Part shown: positions 34,568-42,865 of the stretch, in pieces
Position numbering within the stretch: the stretch's first letter is position 1
Layout: every line of letters begins with the position of its first letter
Origin: JBFAPK01 sp040676675
Lineage (GTDB): Bacteria > Actinomycetota > Actinomycetes > Mycobacteriales > Micromonosporaceae
Reading direction: 5' to 3'
NCBI RefSeq assembly: GCF_040676675.1
Contig: NZ_JBFAPK010000025.1
Coordinates: forward strand, 60,676-124,675
DNA: 64,000 nt
The notes under the pieces: generated by a model
What the model was told of the DNA's origin: nothing
Databases searched by the model: none
Seen by the model: the letters and a program-made list of their open reading frames with translations, nothing else
Translations under genes and position numbers: made by a program

Positions 34568-36070
34568 TCACACCGCGGCGGCGACGTCGACGAGCGCGGC
34601 GTCGAGCAGTTGGGCGTACCCGGCGCTGATCGCGCCCTCGCCGACCCGTACCGCGATCTTGTCCCGCAGCCCGGCCACCTCCCCGGCGAGACCGTCGGAG
34701 CCGGTGCGCAGCCCCGATCGCAGGTTGCGCACCTGGTTGCGCAGGTCGAGGCCGGCGTCGTCGCGGATGTCCCCGGAGGCGACCCCGTCGGCGATCGCCC
34801 GATCGAGCCGGGCGATCGCGTCGTGGACCCCGGTGGCCCCCGTGGCGTCGGGTAGGGGCCCCGGCGCGAACAGGGGCGGGGAGCTGCTCCGGCCGGCGGG
34901 CGCGGTCGGCGTCGGCGACGAAGGCGTGCCGGGGCCGGCGGGGGTGGGGCCGCCGCGTGGCGAGCCGTCGCCGCCGCGCAGCGCCAGACCGACCGGTACC
35001 GCCACGGCGAGGCCGATGAGCATGGCCGCGCCGAGGGCGGTGGCGCGCAGCGAGATCCGGCGTGGCCGGGCCGGCGGCGGGGGAGCTCCCGCCGGAGCCG
35101 ATCCCGCGACTCCCGGCGCCGCGGCCGATTCCGCCGCTCCCGCTTCCGGCCCGGCCGCGGCCTCGACGGCCGGAGTCGGCACGGCCGGCCCGACCGGCCC
35201 CGGCGCCGTCGGCCGGGGAACGGCCGGTGGTCCGGGGGAGCGCAACTGGTCGCGCAGCGCCCGGGCCACCTGCGCGGCGGTCGGGCGGTGGAGCGGATCG
35301 CGGGCCAGGCAGCGCAGGCAGATCTCGGCCACCCCGGGCGGCAGGCCGGGTACGCCGGTCAGCGGCGGCGGTACCGTCGTCGCGCGCAGCGCGACCGTCA
35401 GGTCGTCCCAGGTCTCGGCCGGGAAGGGGACGCGACCGGTCAGCGTCTCGTAGAGCAGCACGCCGAGCGAGTACGCGTCGGTGGCCGGCTGCGCGGGCGT
35501 ACCGTCCAGCCGTTCCGGCGCGACGTACGCCGGGGTACCGAAGGTGGCGCCGTCCTCGTCCTCGTCCGGCGCGCCCACGTGCGTGGCGATGCCGAAGTCG
35601 AGCACCTTGGCGCCGGTCGCGGTCATCATGATGTTGGCGGGCGTCACGTCGCGGTGCACGATGCCGAGCCGGTGCGCGGCGGCGAGCGCCTCCGCCACCT
35701 GCGCGCAGATCTCCACCGCCTCCGCCCAGGGCAGCGGCCCGTCCCTCAGCCGGGCCTCCAACTCCTCCCCGGCCAGCAGCTCCATCACCACGAACGAGAT
35801 GACCGTGCCGTCCGGCGCGAAGCTCTCGCCGTAGTCGTGCACCGCCGTGACGTGCGGGTGCACCAGCTGCGCGGCGGCGCGGGCCTCCTCGCGGACCATG
35901 TCGCGGAACCGCTCGTCGGCGGCGAGCGACGGGGCGAGGACCTTGAGCGCCACCGTACGGTCGAGCACCTCGTCGCGGGCGCGCCAGATGACGGACATTC
36001 CGCCGGCACCGATCTGGTCGATGAGACGGTACCTGCGGGCGAGCAGGCCGCCGGGGTACAGCGGTCGCAT
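34568..36070 (-). CDS. Membrane Ser/Thr protein kinase (PknB-type, no PASTA)
   Basis: The 500-residue protein has a Hanks-type kinase domain (residues 10-270): IGAGGMSVIWRA (P-loop), VALKVL (Lys), HRDVTPANIMM (catalytic loop), DFGIATHVG and GTPAYVAPERL. The usual Lys of HRDxKPxN is Thr here. This occurs in some bacterial kinases but may alter turnover. A Pro/Ala linker, one TM helix (ATALGAAMLIGLAVAVPVGLAL) and an extracellular helical domain (VHDAIARLDRAIADGVASGDI) follow; there are no PASTA repeats. The ATG at 36070 fits the kinase start; the long upstream frame is non-coding. Targets are unknown. Confidence 0.93.
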   Translation of the reverse strand: MRPLYPGGLLARRYRLIDQIGAGGMSVIWRARDEVLDRTVALKVLAPSLAADERFRDMVREEARAAAQLVHPHVTAVHDYGESFAPDGTVISFVVMELLAGEELEARLRDGPLPWAEAVEICAQVAEALAAAHRLGIVHRDVTPANIMMTATGAKVLDFGIATHVGAPDEDEDGATFGTPAYVAPERLDGTPAQPATDAYSLGVLLYETLTGRVPFPAETWDDLTVALRATTVPPPLTGVPGLPPGVAEICLRCLARDPLHRPTAAQVARALRDQLRSPGPPAVPRPTAPGPVGPAVPTPAVEAAAGPEAGAAESAAAPGVAGSAPAGAPPPPARPRRISLRATALGAAMLIGLAVAVPVGLALRGGDGSPRGGPTPAGPGTPSSPTPTAPAGRSSSPPLFAPGPLPDATGATGVHDAIARLDRAIADGVASGDIRDDAGLDLRNQVRNLRSGLRTGSDGLAGEVAGLRDKIAVRVGEGAISAGYAQLLDAALVDVAAAV

Positions 36071-36370
36071 CTTCGTCGCACCTGCCTCAGGTCGTACCGG
36101 GCATGAGGGCGTGGTCACGGATCGCGGGCTACGCCCTGCGGGTCGTACCAGGTTGCGGGAACGGATACGGCCTGTCAACGGTTCGGTACCTGTCGGCATC
36201 ATTGCCGCATTACCGGACGGAGGACCGCCGGCATAACGCACGGAACGGGCGCGGCCCGCGTGCGGCGCCCCGGTGTCGGGTCGTCGGGCGGTGGCGCCGC
36301 TGCGCCGGACGGTCGGGGGGCGGGCTCCGCCGACGGGCGGGGTGGCGGCACCCGTGCCAGGATGAACGGC

Positions 36371-37204
36371 ATGGTCGACGGTCCCGTGGCGTTCGTGCTC
36401 GGCGGAGGCGGAGTGCTCGGCGCCGTCGAGGTCGGGATGCTGCGGGCGCTCTTCCGCGCCGGGTTCCACCCGGACCTGGTCGTCGGTACGTCGATCGGCG
36501 CGGTGAACGGGGCGCTCGTCGCCGCCGACCCGTCCGACGAGGTCACCGACCGGCTGGTACGACTCTGGTCCTCGCCCGAGGCGAGCGAGGTCTACGGCGA
36601 TTCGGTCGCCCGGCAGTTGCGCCGCTTCGCCACCCGTACCCACCTGCACTCGCCCGGCCCGCTGCGCCGGCTGCTGGAGGGCGCGCTCGGCGCGGACGCC
36701 ACCTTCGAGGGGCTGGCGGTGCCGTTCCGCTGCTGTGCCGCGAGCATCGAACGCGCCGCCGAGCACTGGTTCAGCAGCGGACCGCTGGTCGACGCCGTAC
36801 TCGCCTCGGCCTCGGTACCGGGCCTGCTGCCACCCGCGCAGATCGACGGTGAGCACTTCATCGACGGCGGGATCGTCAACTCGATCCCGATCGGCGAGGC
36901 GGTGCAGCAGGGCGCGAAGCGGATCTTCGTCCTCCAGGTGGGGCGGATCGAGCGGTCGCTGGCCCCGCCCCGGCGCCCCTGGGAGATCGCCCAGGTCGCC
37001 TTCGAGGTCGCCCGCCGGCACCGCTTCGCCCGGGAGATGGCCTCGCTGCCGGACGGGGTGGAGGTGCATGTACTGCCGACCGGCGGGCTCGACCCGCGCG
37101 ACGACTCGCCCTGGGCGTACCGGGACATGGCCGCCGTGGGGCGGCGGATCAGCCGCGCCTACATCGCCTCCCGGAGCTACCTCGCGCAGGTGGACGGCGC
37201 CTGA
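36371..37204 (+). CDS. Patatin-like phospholipase
   Basis: This 277-residue protein shows the patatin core: FVLGGGGVLGAVEVGMLRALF (oxyanion GGGG), VVGTSIGAVNGAL (GxSxG nucleophile Ser) and the catalytic Asp in FIDGGIVNSIPIGEAV. It should release fatty acids from phospholipids or neutral lipids in the cytosol or at the membrane. ATG 36371 is preferred because AGGA lies at suitable distance; ATG 36362 is also possible. Its stop overlaps the start of an acyltransferase gene (TGATG). The two may therefore form a deacylation/reacylation pair for lipid remodelling, an inference from coupling. Confidence 0.92.
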   Translation: MVDGPVAFVLGGGGVLGAVEVGMLRALFRAGFHPDLVVGTSIGAVNGALVAADPSDEVTDRLVRLWSSPEASEVYGDSVARQLRRFATRTHLHSPGPLRRLLEGALGADATFEGLAVPFRCCAASIERAAEHWFSSGPLVDAVLASASVPGLLPPAQIDGEHFIDGGIVNSIPIGEAVQQGAKRIFVLQVGRIERSLAPPRRPWEIAQVAFEVARRHRFAREMASLPDGVEVHVLPTGGLDPRDDSPWAYRDMAAVGRRISRAYIASRSYLAQVDGA

Positions 37205-38220
37205 TGCCGCTGCCGCCGCGCTGGCTGCGCCGGATCGTCCTGGCGCCGGGGGTGGTGCTGCTCGCCCTTGTGGTGATCAGCGCGCTGCCGGTCTGGCTGA
37301 TCCTGGCGGCGGCCGCGAGCCCGCTGGTGCCGGGCTACCTGCGCCCGCTGCGGGTGCTCTGGCTCGCCGTGATCTATCTGGCCTGGGACGCCGCCGCGGT
37401 GCTCGCGCTCTTCGGCCTCTGGCTGGCCTCCGGGTTCGGCTGGAAGAAGCGGGCGCCGGCGTTCCAGCGGGCGCACTACCGGCTGACCGGCTGGTTCCTC
37501 ACCTTCCTCTTCTGGCAGGCGCAGTGGACGCTGCGGCTGAGCATCGAGGTGGTCGGCACGGACCCCGACACCGCCGTGCCGGGCCGCCCCGAGCTGGTGC
37601 TCTGCCGGCACGCGGGGCCGGGCGACTCGTTCATCCTGATCCACGCTCTGGTCAACTGGTTCGACCGGGAGCCGCGGATCGTGCTGAAGCACACGCTCCA
37701 GTGGGACCCGGCGGTCGACGTGATGCTCAACCGGCTGCCCAACCGCTTCATCGCCCCGGGCCACGACCCGGGCGAGGCAATGATCGAACAAATCCGGCAC
37801 CTCGCCACCGGACTGGACGAGGACGACGCCTTCGTGATCTTCCCGGAGGGTGGCAACTTCACCCCGCGCCGCCGGCTGCGCGCCATCGACCGGCTGCGGG
37901 CCCGGGGACTGGAGGAGATGGCGGTACGCGCCGAGGGGCTGCGGCACGTGCTCGCGCCGCAGCCCGGCGGGGTGCTCGCCGCGCTCGACGCCGCGCCCGA
38001 CTCGGGCGTGGTCTTCGTCGCGCACACCGGGCTGGACCGGATGGTGACGGTCACCGACGTCTGGCGGGAACTGCCGATGGACAAGCGGATCGTGATGCGC
38101 TTCTGGTCGGTACCGCCGGAGGAGATACCGGCGGGGCGGCAGGAACGGATCGAGTGGCTGTACGACTGGTGGGCGCGGATAGACGAATGGGTGGATGCCA
38201 ACCGCAATACCCCGGTCTAG
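37204..38220 (+). CDS. Membrane acyltransferase (PlsC-like)
   Basis: This 338-residue protein has two or three N-terminal TM helices (VVLLALVVISALPVWLILAAAA, LWLAVIYLAWDAAAVLALFGLWLA). The glycerol-phosphate acyltransferase domain follows with RHAGPGDSFIL (HX4D), a central KHTLQW and FPEGGNFTPRRR. It likely re-acylates lysolipids. It is translationally coupled to the patatin. The C-terminal part (WRELPMDKRIVMRFWSVPPEEIPAGRQERIEWLYDWWARID) is typical of this actinobacterial subfamily. The specific acceptor is unknown. Confidence 0.87.
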   Translation: MPLPPRWLRRIVLAPGVVLLALVVISALPVWLILAAAASPLVPGYLRPLRVLWLAVIYLAWDAAAVLALFGLWLASGFGWKKRAPAFQRAHYRLTGWFLTFLFWQAQWTLRLSIEVVGTDPDTAVPGRPELVLCRHAGPGDSFILIHALVNWFDREPRIVLKHTLQWDPAVDVMLNRLPNRFIAPGHDPGEAMIEQIRHLATGLDEDDAFVIFPEGGNFTPRRRLRAIDRLRARGLEEMAVRAEGLRHVLAPQPGGVLAALDAAPDSGVVFVAHTGLDRMVTVTDVWRELPMDKRIVMRFWSVPPEEIPAGRQERIEWLYDWWARIDEWVDANRNTPV

Positions 38221-38236
38221 TTATAGGGTGCGCGGC

Positions 38237-38554
38237 GTGGAGCAGATCTGCATCGTGACGACCGTGGTCGATTCCCGGTCGGTCGCGGACGTGCTCGCCG
38301 CCGCGGCGGTGGCCGGTCGGCTGGCGGCGTGCGCCCAGGTCGGCGGGCCGGTGGACAGCACCTACTGGTGGCAGTCGCGGATGGAGACCACCCGCGAGTG
38401 GTCGGTGCAGTTCAAGACCGCCGCGGACCGCAGCGCGGCGCTCGTCGACCACATCCGGACCGCCCACCCGTACGACGTACCGGAGATCGTGGTCGCCCGG
38501 GTGGAGACGACGCCCGCCTACGCCGCCTGGGTGCACGAGCAGACCCGCGGTTAG
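38237..38554 (+). CDS. cutA: Divalent-cation tolerance protein CutA
   Basis: This 105-residue protein matches CutA1, a small trimeric ferredoxin-like fold. It shows VTTVVDSRSVADVLAAAAVAGRLAACAQV, then STYWWQSRMETTREWSVQFKT, and HPYDVPEIVVARVE (conserved Y-D-x-P-E). GTG 38237 gives the family length; GTG 38228 is an alternative. The role in metal tolerance is debated; the trimer is very stable and conserved. It follows the acyltransferase by 16 bases, possibly in the same transcript. Confidence 0.93.
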   Translation: MEQICIVTTVVDSRSVADVLAAAAVAGRLAACAQVGGPVDSTYWWQSRMETTREWSVQFKTAADRSAALVDHIRTAHPYDVPEIVVARVETTPAYAAWVHEQTRG

Positions 38555-38561
38555 CCGCTCC

Positions 38562-38640
38562 CGGCCGCCCCGTCACCGCGTACCCCGGTTCCCGTGTCAC
38601 CGCGTGCCCGGCCGCCCCGTCACCGCGTGCCCGGCCCGCG
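38562..38640. repeat. Imperfect GTCACCGCGT repeats at the convergent junction
   Basis: CCGTCACCGCGT occurs near 38569 and 38619, and GTGTCACCGCGT near 38595, as an imperfect array of 23-26 bp units. The third unit runs into the 3' end of the next leftward gene, so the array may have shaped that stop codon. Confidence 0.6.
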
Positions 38641-39462
38641 CCCGGCGGTTTCCCCCTCCGGGGCGGACCCGGCGGCGAGACGACCCCGCAGGACGCCGAC
38701 GGCCACACCGACCAGCCAGACCATCGCGAGCAGGCGGAACGCGGGCTCCGGGCGGACCAGCGGCGGCACCACGGCCGACAGCGCGGAGGCCGCCACCAGC
38801 GGGCCCGCGCCCAGGCCGTAGCCGAGGACCCAGCGCGGACGCGAGCGGGCCCGCCACCCGAGGACCGACGCGGCGGTGATCAGCGCGCCGGTGCCGAGCA
38901 GGTGCAGCGCGCCGCCGAACAGCAGCGCCGCCCTGCCGAGACCGGCGACGACCGCCTCGCCGGCCGACGTGGCGAGCGGCAGCAGGACGAGCGCGCAGAG
39001 CACGGAGGCGACCAGCGCGCCGGCGGCCAGCGCGGTGCCCCAGGTCAGCGCCGTCGCGGCCCGTGGGCCCGCGCCCGGCAGCGCGGCGCGCAGCCGCCGA
39101 CCGAACCGGTACAGGGCGACCGCCGCGAGGAGCTGCAGCGCCGACTGGGCCAGCACGGCCGTCGCGTTGCCGCCGTAGAAGTCCCGCAGCTGTGCCACCG
39201 ACGCCTCCGGCAGGTAGAGGCTCTCGCCCGTCTGCAGCACCCCACCGGCGACGATGCTCGCGACGAACGCGACGACGAAGACCGGGGCCCACCATCCCCA
39301 GCTCCGGTCGCCGCCACCGCCCGGTCGCGCGGTCGTGCCCACGCCGGCCGGGCCGACGAAGACGTTCGCGCCGGGTTCGGGCGATCGGGACGACTCCCGG
39401 CCCGTCTCCCGGCGCTCCACCGGCACACCACCGCCGGCCGCGCCGGCACCCCCTCGTACCAT
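38620..39462 (-). CDS. Polytopic membrane protein, function unknown
   Basis: The protein is 280 residues from ATG 39462, behind GGGGAGGAAGAGGCG. It has about six TM segments: WGWWAPVFVVAFVASIVAGGVL, ALQLLAAVALYRF, GTALAAGALVASVLCALVLLPLA, LLFGGALHLLGTGALITAASVLGW, GAGPLVAASALSAVVPPLV and LAMVWLVGVAVGVLRG. The topology resembles DUF4386-like proteins, though I cannot assign it firmly. The first 60 residues are Gly/Arg/Pro-rich. It is convergent with cutA. No function is claimed. Confidence 0.78.
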   Translation of the reverse strand: MVRGGAGAAGGGVPVERRETGRESSRSPEPGANVFVGPAGVGTTARPGGGGDRSWGWWAPVFVVAFVASIVAGGVLQTGESLYLPEASVAQLRDFYGGNATAVLAQSALQLLAAVALYRFGRRLRAALPGAGPRAATALTWGTALAAGALVASVLCALVLLPLATSAGEAVVAGLGRAALLFGGALHLLGTGALITAASVLGWRARSRPRWVLGYGLGAGPLVAASALSAVVPPLVRPEPAFRLLAMVWLVGVAVGVLRGRLAAGSAPEGETAGRGPGTR

Positions 39463-39690
39463 CGCCTCTTCCTCCCCTTGGCCGGAGGCGACGCGCGGGC
39501 GAGCGCCCGCGCGTCGCGTCGATCGCCGCCCATGTTGCTGGGACGGGACGGTCGGGGCATCCGGCGCGGCGCGGCCATTCCGGTACGTCCGGGCGCGTAG
39601 CGGCGTACGCGCCGGGACGTAGGACGCGGACCGGCGGCCGCCCGGCGGGGCGGGCGGGACGCCTCGTGGGGCGCCGCCGGAGCCGCCGAT

Positions 39691-39734
39691 GGTAGGGCTG
39701 GCCCTACCCGCCATACGGGGGTAACCAGGGTTAC
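39691..39734 (+). promoter_or_regulatory. Two palindromes upstream of the desaturase gene
   Basis: GGTAGGGC-TG-GCCCTACC (39691-39708) and GTAACC-AG-GGTTAC (39721-39734) are both perfect inverted repeats. The 10-mer TTACGCACAG follows at 39731 and recurs near 39857 inside the gene start. They are candidate operators for lipid-responsive control. The rest of 39463-39811 shows nothing else I can support. Confidence 0.45.
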
Positions 39735-39811
39735 GCACAGCTACCGCGATCTTCAAACTTGACGGTACCGCGCCGACCGGCGCGGGGAGATCTACCGGAA
39801 CTGGGGAGATT

Positions 39812-40867
39812 ATGGCGGTCGGCGCGGTGGCGGAACCTGCCCTTAGGCGGGGGAGTGATTACGCACAGTTGTCAAGGCAGATCGGTGCGGCCGGTCTGCT
39901 CGAACGCCGCCCCGGCTGGTACGTCGCGAAGATCGCACTCACGGTGGGCCTCTTCGTCGCCGGCTGGGTGGCGTTCGCGCTCGTCGGCGACGCCTGGACG
40001 CAGGTGTTCGTGGCGGCCTTCCTCGCCGTCGCGACCACCCAGGTCGCGTTCCTCGGTCACGACGCCGGGCACCGGCAGATGTTCCGCACCCGGCGAACCA
40101 GCGAGGTGGCCGGAATGCTCGCCGGGAACCTGGCGGTCGGGCTCAGTTACGGCTGGTGGATCGACAAGCACACCCGGCACCACGCCAACCCGAACCACGA
40201 GGACGAGGACCCGGACGTCGGGGCGGGAGCGCTGGTCTGGACCGAGGAGCAGGCGGCGGAGACTCGGGGGCTGGGTCGCTGGATGGCGCGGCGGCAGGCG
40301 TACCTGTTCTTCCCGCTGCTGCTGCTCGAAGGGCTGAACCTGCACGTCGCGAGCGTGCGGGCGCTGGTGGAACGGGACCGCGCGACGGGCGCCCACCGTA
40401 CGCCGATCCGGCACCGGCGGGTCGAGGCGCTGCTGCTCACCGTGCACCTGGTCGCCTATCCGCTGGTGCTGTTCAGCGTGCTCTCCCCGGTGCGGGCGCT
40501 GGTCTTCATCGCGATCCACCAGGGGCTCTGGGGGCTCTACATGGGCTGCTCGTTCGCGCCGAACCACAAGGGCATGCCCGTGGTGACGGCCGAGGACGAG
40601 TTGGACTTCCTCCGCAAGCAGGTGTTGACCTCGCGCAACGTCCGGGGCGGGCGGGTGGTGGACTTCGCTCTCGGCGGGCTGAACTACCAGATCGAGCACC
40701 ACCTCTTCCCGAGCATGCCCCGGTCGAACCTGCGCCGGGCACAGCCGATCGTCCGGGCGTACTGCGCCGAGCAGGGCATCCCGTACGAGGAGACGGGGCT
40801 GGTCGACTCGTACCGGCAGGCGCTGCGGCACCTGCACGAGGTGGGGGCGGGATTGCGCCGGTCGTGA
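39812..40867 (+). CDS. Acyl-lipid/acyl-CoA fatty acid desaturase
   Basis: This 351-residue integral membrane desaturase has the three histidine boxes of the di-iron family: HDAGH (residue about 87), HTRHH (about 123, followed by ANPNHEDEDPDV) and QIEHHLFP (about 296). TM pairs flank them (VAKIALTVGLFVAGWVAFALVG, ALLLTVHLVAYPLVLFSVL). The QxxHH third box places it in the front-end/DesA3-like group rather than the delta-9 stearoyl-ACP type. It inserts double bonds to keep membranes fluid. No ferredoxin or reductase gene is adjacent. Regiospecificity cannot be read from sequence. Confidence 0.93.
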   Translation: MAVGAVAEPALRRGSDYAQLSRQIGAAGLLERRPGWYVAKIALTVGLFVAGWVAFALVGDAWTQVFVAAFLAVATTQVAFLGHDAGHRQMFRTRRTSEVAGMLAGNLAVGLSYGWWIDKHTRHHANPNHEDEDPDVGAGALVWTEEQAAETRGLGRWMARRQAYLFFPLLLLEGLNLHVASVRALVERDRATGAHRTPIRHRRVEALLLTVHLVAYPLVLFSVLSPVRALVFIAIHQGLWGLYMGCSFAPNHKGMPVVTAEDELDFLRKQVLTSRNVRGGRVVDFALGGLNYQIEHHLFPSMPRSNLRRAQPIVRAYCAEQGIPYEETGLVDSYRQALRHLHEVGAGLRRS

Positions 40868-41247
40868 CGGCCACTCCCGTGCGGCGGGGGTGACGGACGG
40901 TCCGGCGGGGGTGACGGAGGCCGGGGCGGGAAGTGGGGCGGCCGGTTCGCGGGGGGCGAGCCGGCCGCCTTGCTGTCCGGCCGCCTTGTCGTCGGACCCT
41001 TGTCGTCCGGCCGCCTTGCTGTTCGGTCCCTTGCCGCCAACCGCCAGCCGCTTGTCGCCGTCCGGCGGCGCCGCTGTTCGGCCACCTCGCTGTCCCGCTG
41101 ACCGGCGGCTCAGCGTCCGGCGCTTTCCGCGTGTCCGGAAGGTCCCGCTAACGGGCCTAGCGGTGGGCGTCGATCCTCTGGTAAGAATTCCTTCAACATC
41201 GGTCGGTGGCATCAAAGAATCTTTCAACCCCCGCCTGGAGGCCTACC
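40868..41247 (+). other. Intergenic region with CCGGCCGCCTTG-type repeats and a direct repeat before the amidase
   Basis: Bases 40960-41090 hold imperfect repeats of GTCCGGCCGCCTTG and related cells. The open frame across it is Pro/Arg-rich with no family signal. Bases 41183-41197 and 41214-41228 form a degenerate direct repeat (AAGAATTCCTTCAAC and AAAGAATCTTTCAAC), an AT-rich pair just before the amidase start. These could be an operator or promoter region. No gene is supported. Confidence 0.5.
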
Positions 41248-42342
41248 GTGACCGGCAACCCCCTCTCCCGTCGTGACGTGATGCGCGGCGCCGTGATGCT
41301 CGGCGTCGGCGCCGCCACCGGCGGTTTCACGATCGCCGGCGCCACCCCCGCCATGGCCGCCGTCGCCGCGCCGACCATCGCCAGCTGCGCCACCTGGGGA
41401 GCGCGCCCGCCGTCGTCGTCGCTGAGCGTAATCTCCACGTCGCCCGACAAGATCCTGGTGCACCACACCGCGGGCGCCAACAGCACCGACTACTCGCAGG
41501 CGCACGCGTACGCGGTGGCGCGCAGCATCCAGAACACGCACATGGACGACAACGGCTGGTCCGACACCGGGCAGCACTTCACCGTCAGCCGGGGCGGGTA
41601 CGTGATGGAGGGCCGGCACAACAGCCTGGCCCGGTTGCAGGCCGGCAGCGGCATGGTCGTCGGGGCGCACTGCCCCGGGCAGAACGACAAGGCCATCGGG
41701 ATCGAGAACGAGGGCCTCTACACCAGCGCCACCCCGCCGGCGGCGCTCTACAACCGGCTCGTGCAGCTCTGCGCGTACATCTGCGACCAGTACAACATCA
41801 ACGCCACCAAGATCTACGGTCACCGCGACTACCTCGCCACCGCCTGCCCCGGTGACGTGCTCTACGCCAAGCTGCCGCAGCTGCGCTCCGACGTCGCCGC
41901 GCTGCTCGCCGGCGGCAGCACCCCGCCGCCCACGTTCAGCACGATCATCGACAACACCACGACGGGCCGCTTCACCGCGAGCGCCAACTGGCTCACCTCG
42001 TCGTACTCCACCCAGCGGTACGGCGCCGACTACCGGTACGCCAACCCCGAGGCGATCAGCGACCCCGCGTACTACAAGGCGAACATCCCGGCCGACGGGC
42101 TCTACAAGATCGACGTCTGGTATCCGGGCATCGCCGGCTACAACACCGCCACGCCGTACATCGTGCTCGCGAAGGACGGCAACCAGACCGTCGTGGTCAA
42201 CCAGACCACCGGCGGCGGGGCCTGGCGGACCCTCGGCAACTTCACCCTCACCGCGGGCGACAAGGACGTCGTCGGCGTGAGCCGGTGGAGCAGCGCCTCC
42301 GGGTACGTCATCGCCGACGCCGTGCGCATCACCGCCGTCTGA
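41248..42342 (+). CDS. Tat-exported N-acetylmuramoyl-L-alanine amidase with golvesin-like C-domain
   Basis: The protein is 364 residues from GTG 41248, behind TGGAGG. The N-terminus carries a twin-arginine signal (SRRDVMRGAVMLGVGAATGG...ATPAMA). An amidase_2/PGRP domain follows (ILVHHTAGANSTDYSQ, VVGAHCPGQNDKAIGIENEG, YGHRDYLATACPGD), whose His/His/Cys-Pro set is the zinc/catalytic layout for cleaving peptidoglycan stems. The C-terminal domain (IDNTTTGRFTASANWLTSSYSTQRYG, IPADGLYKIDVWYPG) matches the golvesin C-terminal-like module, often fused to such enzymes. It acts in wall turnover or bacteriolysis. Confidence 0.92.
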   Translation: MTGNPLSRRDVMRGAVMLGVGAATGGFTIAGATPAMAAVAAPTIASCATWGARPPSSSLSVISTSPDKILVHHTAGANSTDYSQAHAYAVARSIQNTHMDDNGWSDTGQHFTVSRGGYVMEGRHNSLARLQAGSGMVVGAHCPGQNDKAIGIENEGLYTSATPPAALYNRLVQLCAYICDQYNINATKIYGHRDYLATACPGDVLYAKLPQLRSDVAALLAGGSTPPPTFSTIIDNTTTGRFTASANWLTSSYSTQRYGADYRYANPEAISDPAYYKANIPADGLYKIDVWYPGIAGYNTATPYIVLAKDGNQTVVVNQTTGGGAWRTLGNFTLTAGDKDVVGVSRWSSASGYVIADAVRITAV

Positions 42343-42412
42343 CCGCCACCACCGATCAGTTCGGCCCGCCGGGCCGCGCCGGCTCCGACCGACCGGCGCG
42401 GCCCGGCGTTCT

Positions 42413-42475
42413 CGTCGATCTAGGGCAAATCATCGTGTGATGATCTCTAATCACCGCGATTGCCCTAGATCGACG
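42413..42475. repeat. 64-bp palindromic intergenic element, copy 2
   Basis: The left arm is the conserved CGTCGATCTAGGGCAAATC. The right arm lacks one T (GATTGCCC instead of GATTTGCCC), making 63 bp. The loop (ATCGTGTGATGATCTC...) resembles copy 1 in the same orientation. It lies 70 bases after the amidase stop and 97 before the pterin dehydratase. Confidence 0.9.
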
Positions 42476-42571
42476 GCGATGGTCGGCCGGCCGGGCGGTG
42501 CCGATCCGCTGGCCGGATGGCCCCTGCCGGTTGGCGCCACGGGCGCGACCAGCGACGGTAAGGTCTGCGGC

Positions 42572-42865
42572 ATGGCAGAGGTGCTCGACGCTGAGGCGGT
42601 ACGGGGCGCGCTGGACGGACTGGACGGCTGGACCGGTAATCCGGCCGGCATCGGTCGTACCGCCGAACTGTCCAGCTTTCCCGAGGCGATCGCGGTGGTC
42701 GACCGGGTCGCGGTGGTCGCGGAGGAGCTGAACCACCACCCCGACATCGACATCCGCTGGCGCACGCTGACCTTCCGCTGCGCCACGCACTCGGTGGGCG
42801 GAGTCACCCGGCGGGACCTCGAGCTGGCCCGCCGCATCGACGAGATTGTCCGGGGAGCAGCGTGA
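42572..42865 (+). CDS. 4a-hydroxytetrahydrobiopterin dehydratase (PCD/DCoH)
   Basis: This 97-residue protein has the pterin-4a-carbinolamine dehydratase core. AIAVVDRVAVVAEELNHHPDIDIRWRTLTFRC holds the two active-site histidines (HHPDI), and THSVGGVTRRDLELARRID follows. It recycles oxidised pterin from aromatic amino acid hydroxylases. No hydroxylase gene is in the window. Its stop overlaps the GTG of an FHA-domain protein (GTGA), an unexpected partner. Confidence 0.94.
   Translation: MAEVLDAEAVRGALDGLDGWTGNPAGIGRTAELSSFPEAIAVVDRVAVVAEELNHHPDIDIRWRTLTFRCATHSVGGVTRRDLELARRIDEIVRGAA

Noticed and set aside
34568..37069. 833-codon kinase extending far upstream
   Set aside because: The upstream part is antisense to the patatin gene. 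The kinase domain itself starts at 36070.
41090..41247. Cyclic-di-AMP (ydaO-type) riboswitch before the wall amidase
   Set aside because: Such riboswitches often precede actinobacterial wall hydrolases, but I could not find the conserved core here.
40890..41276. 128-codon open frame before the amidase
   Set aside because: The product is Pro/Arg/Ala-rich simple sequence from repeat DNA, and its end overlaps the amidase signal peptide region.
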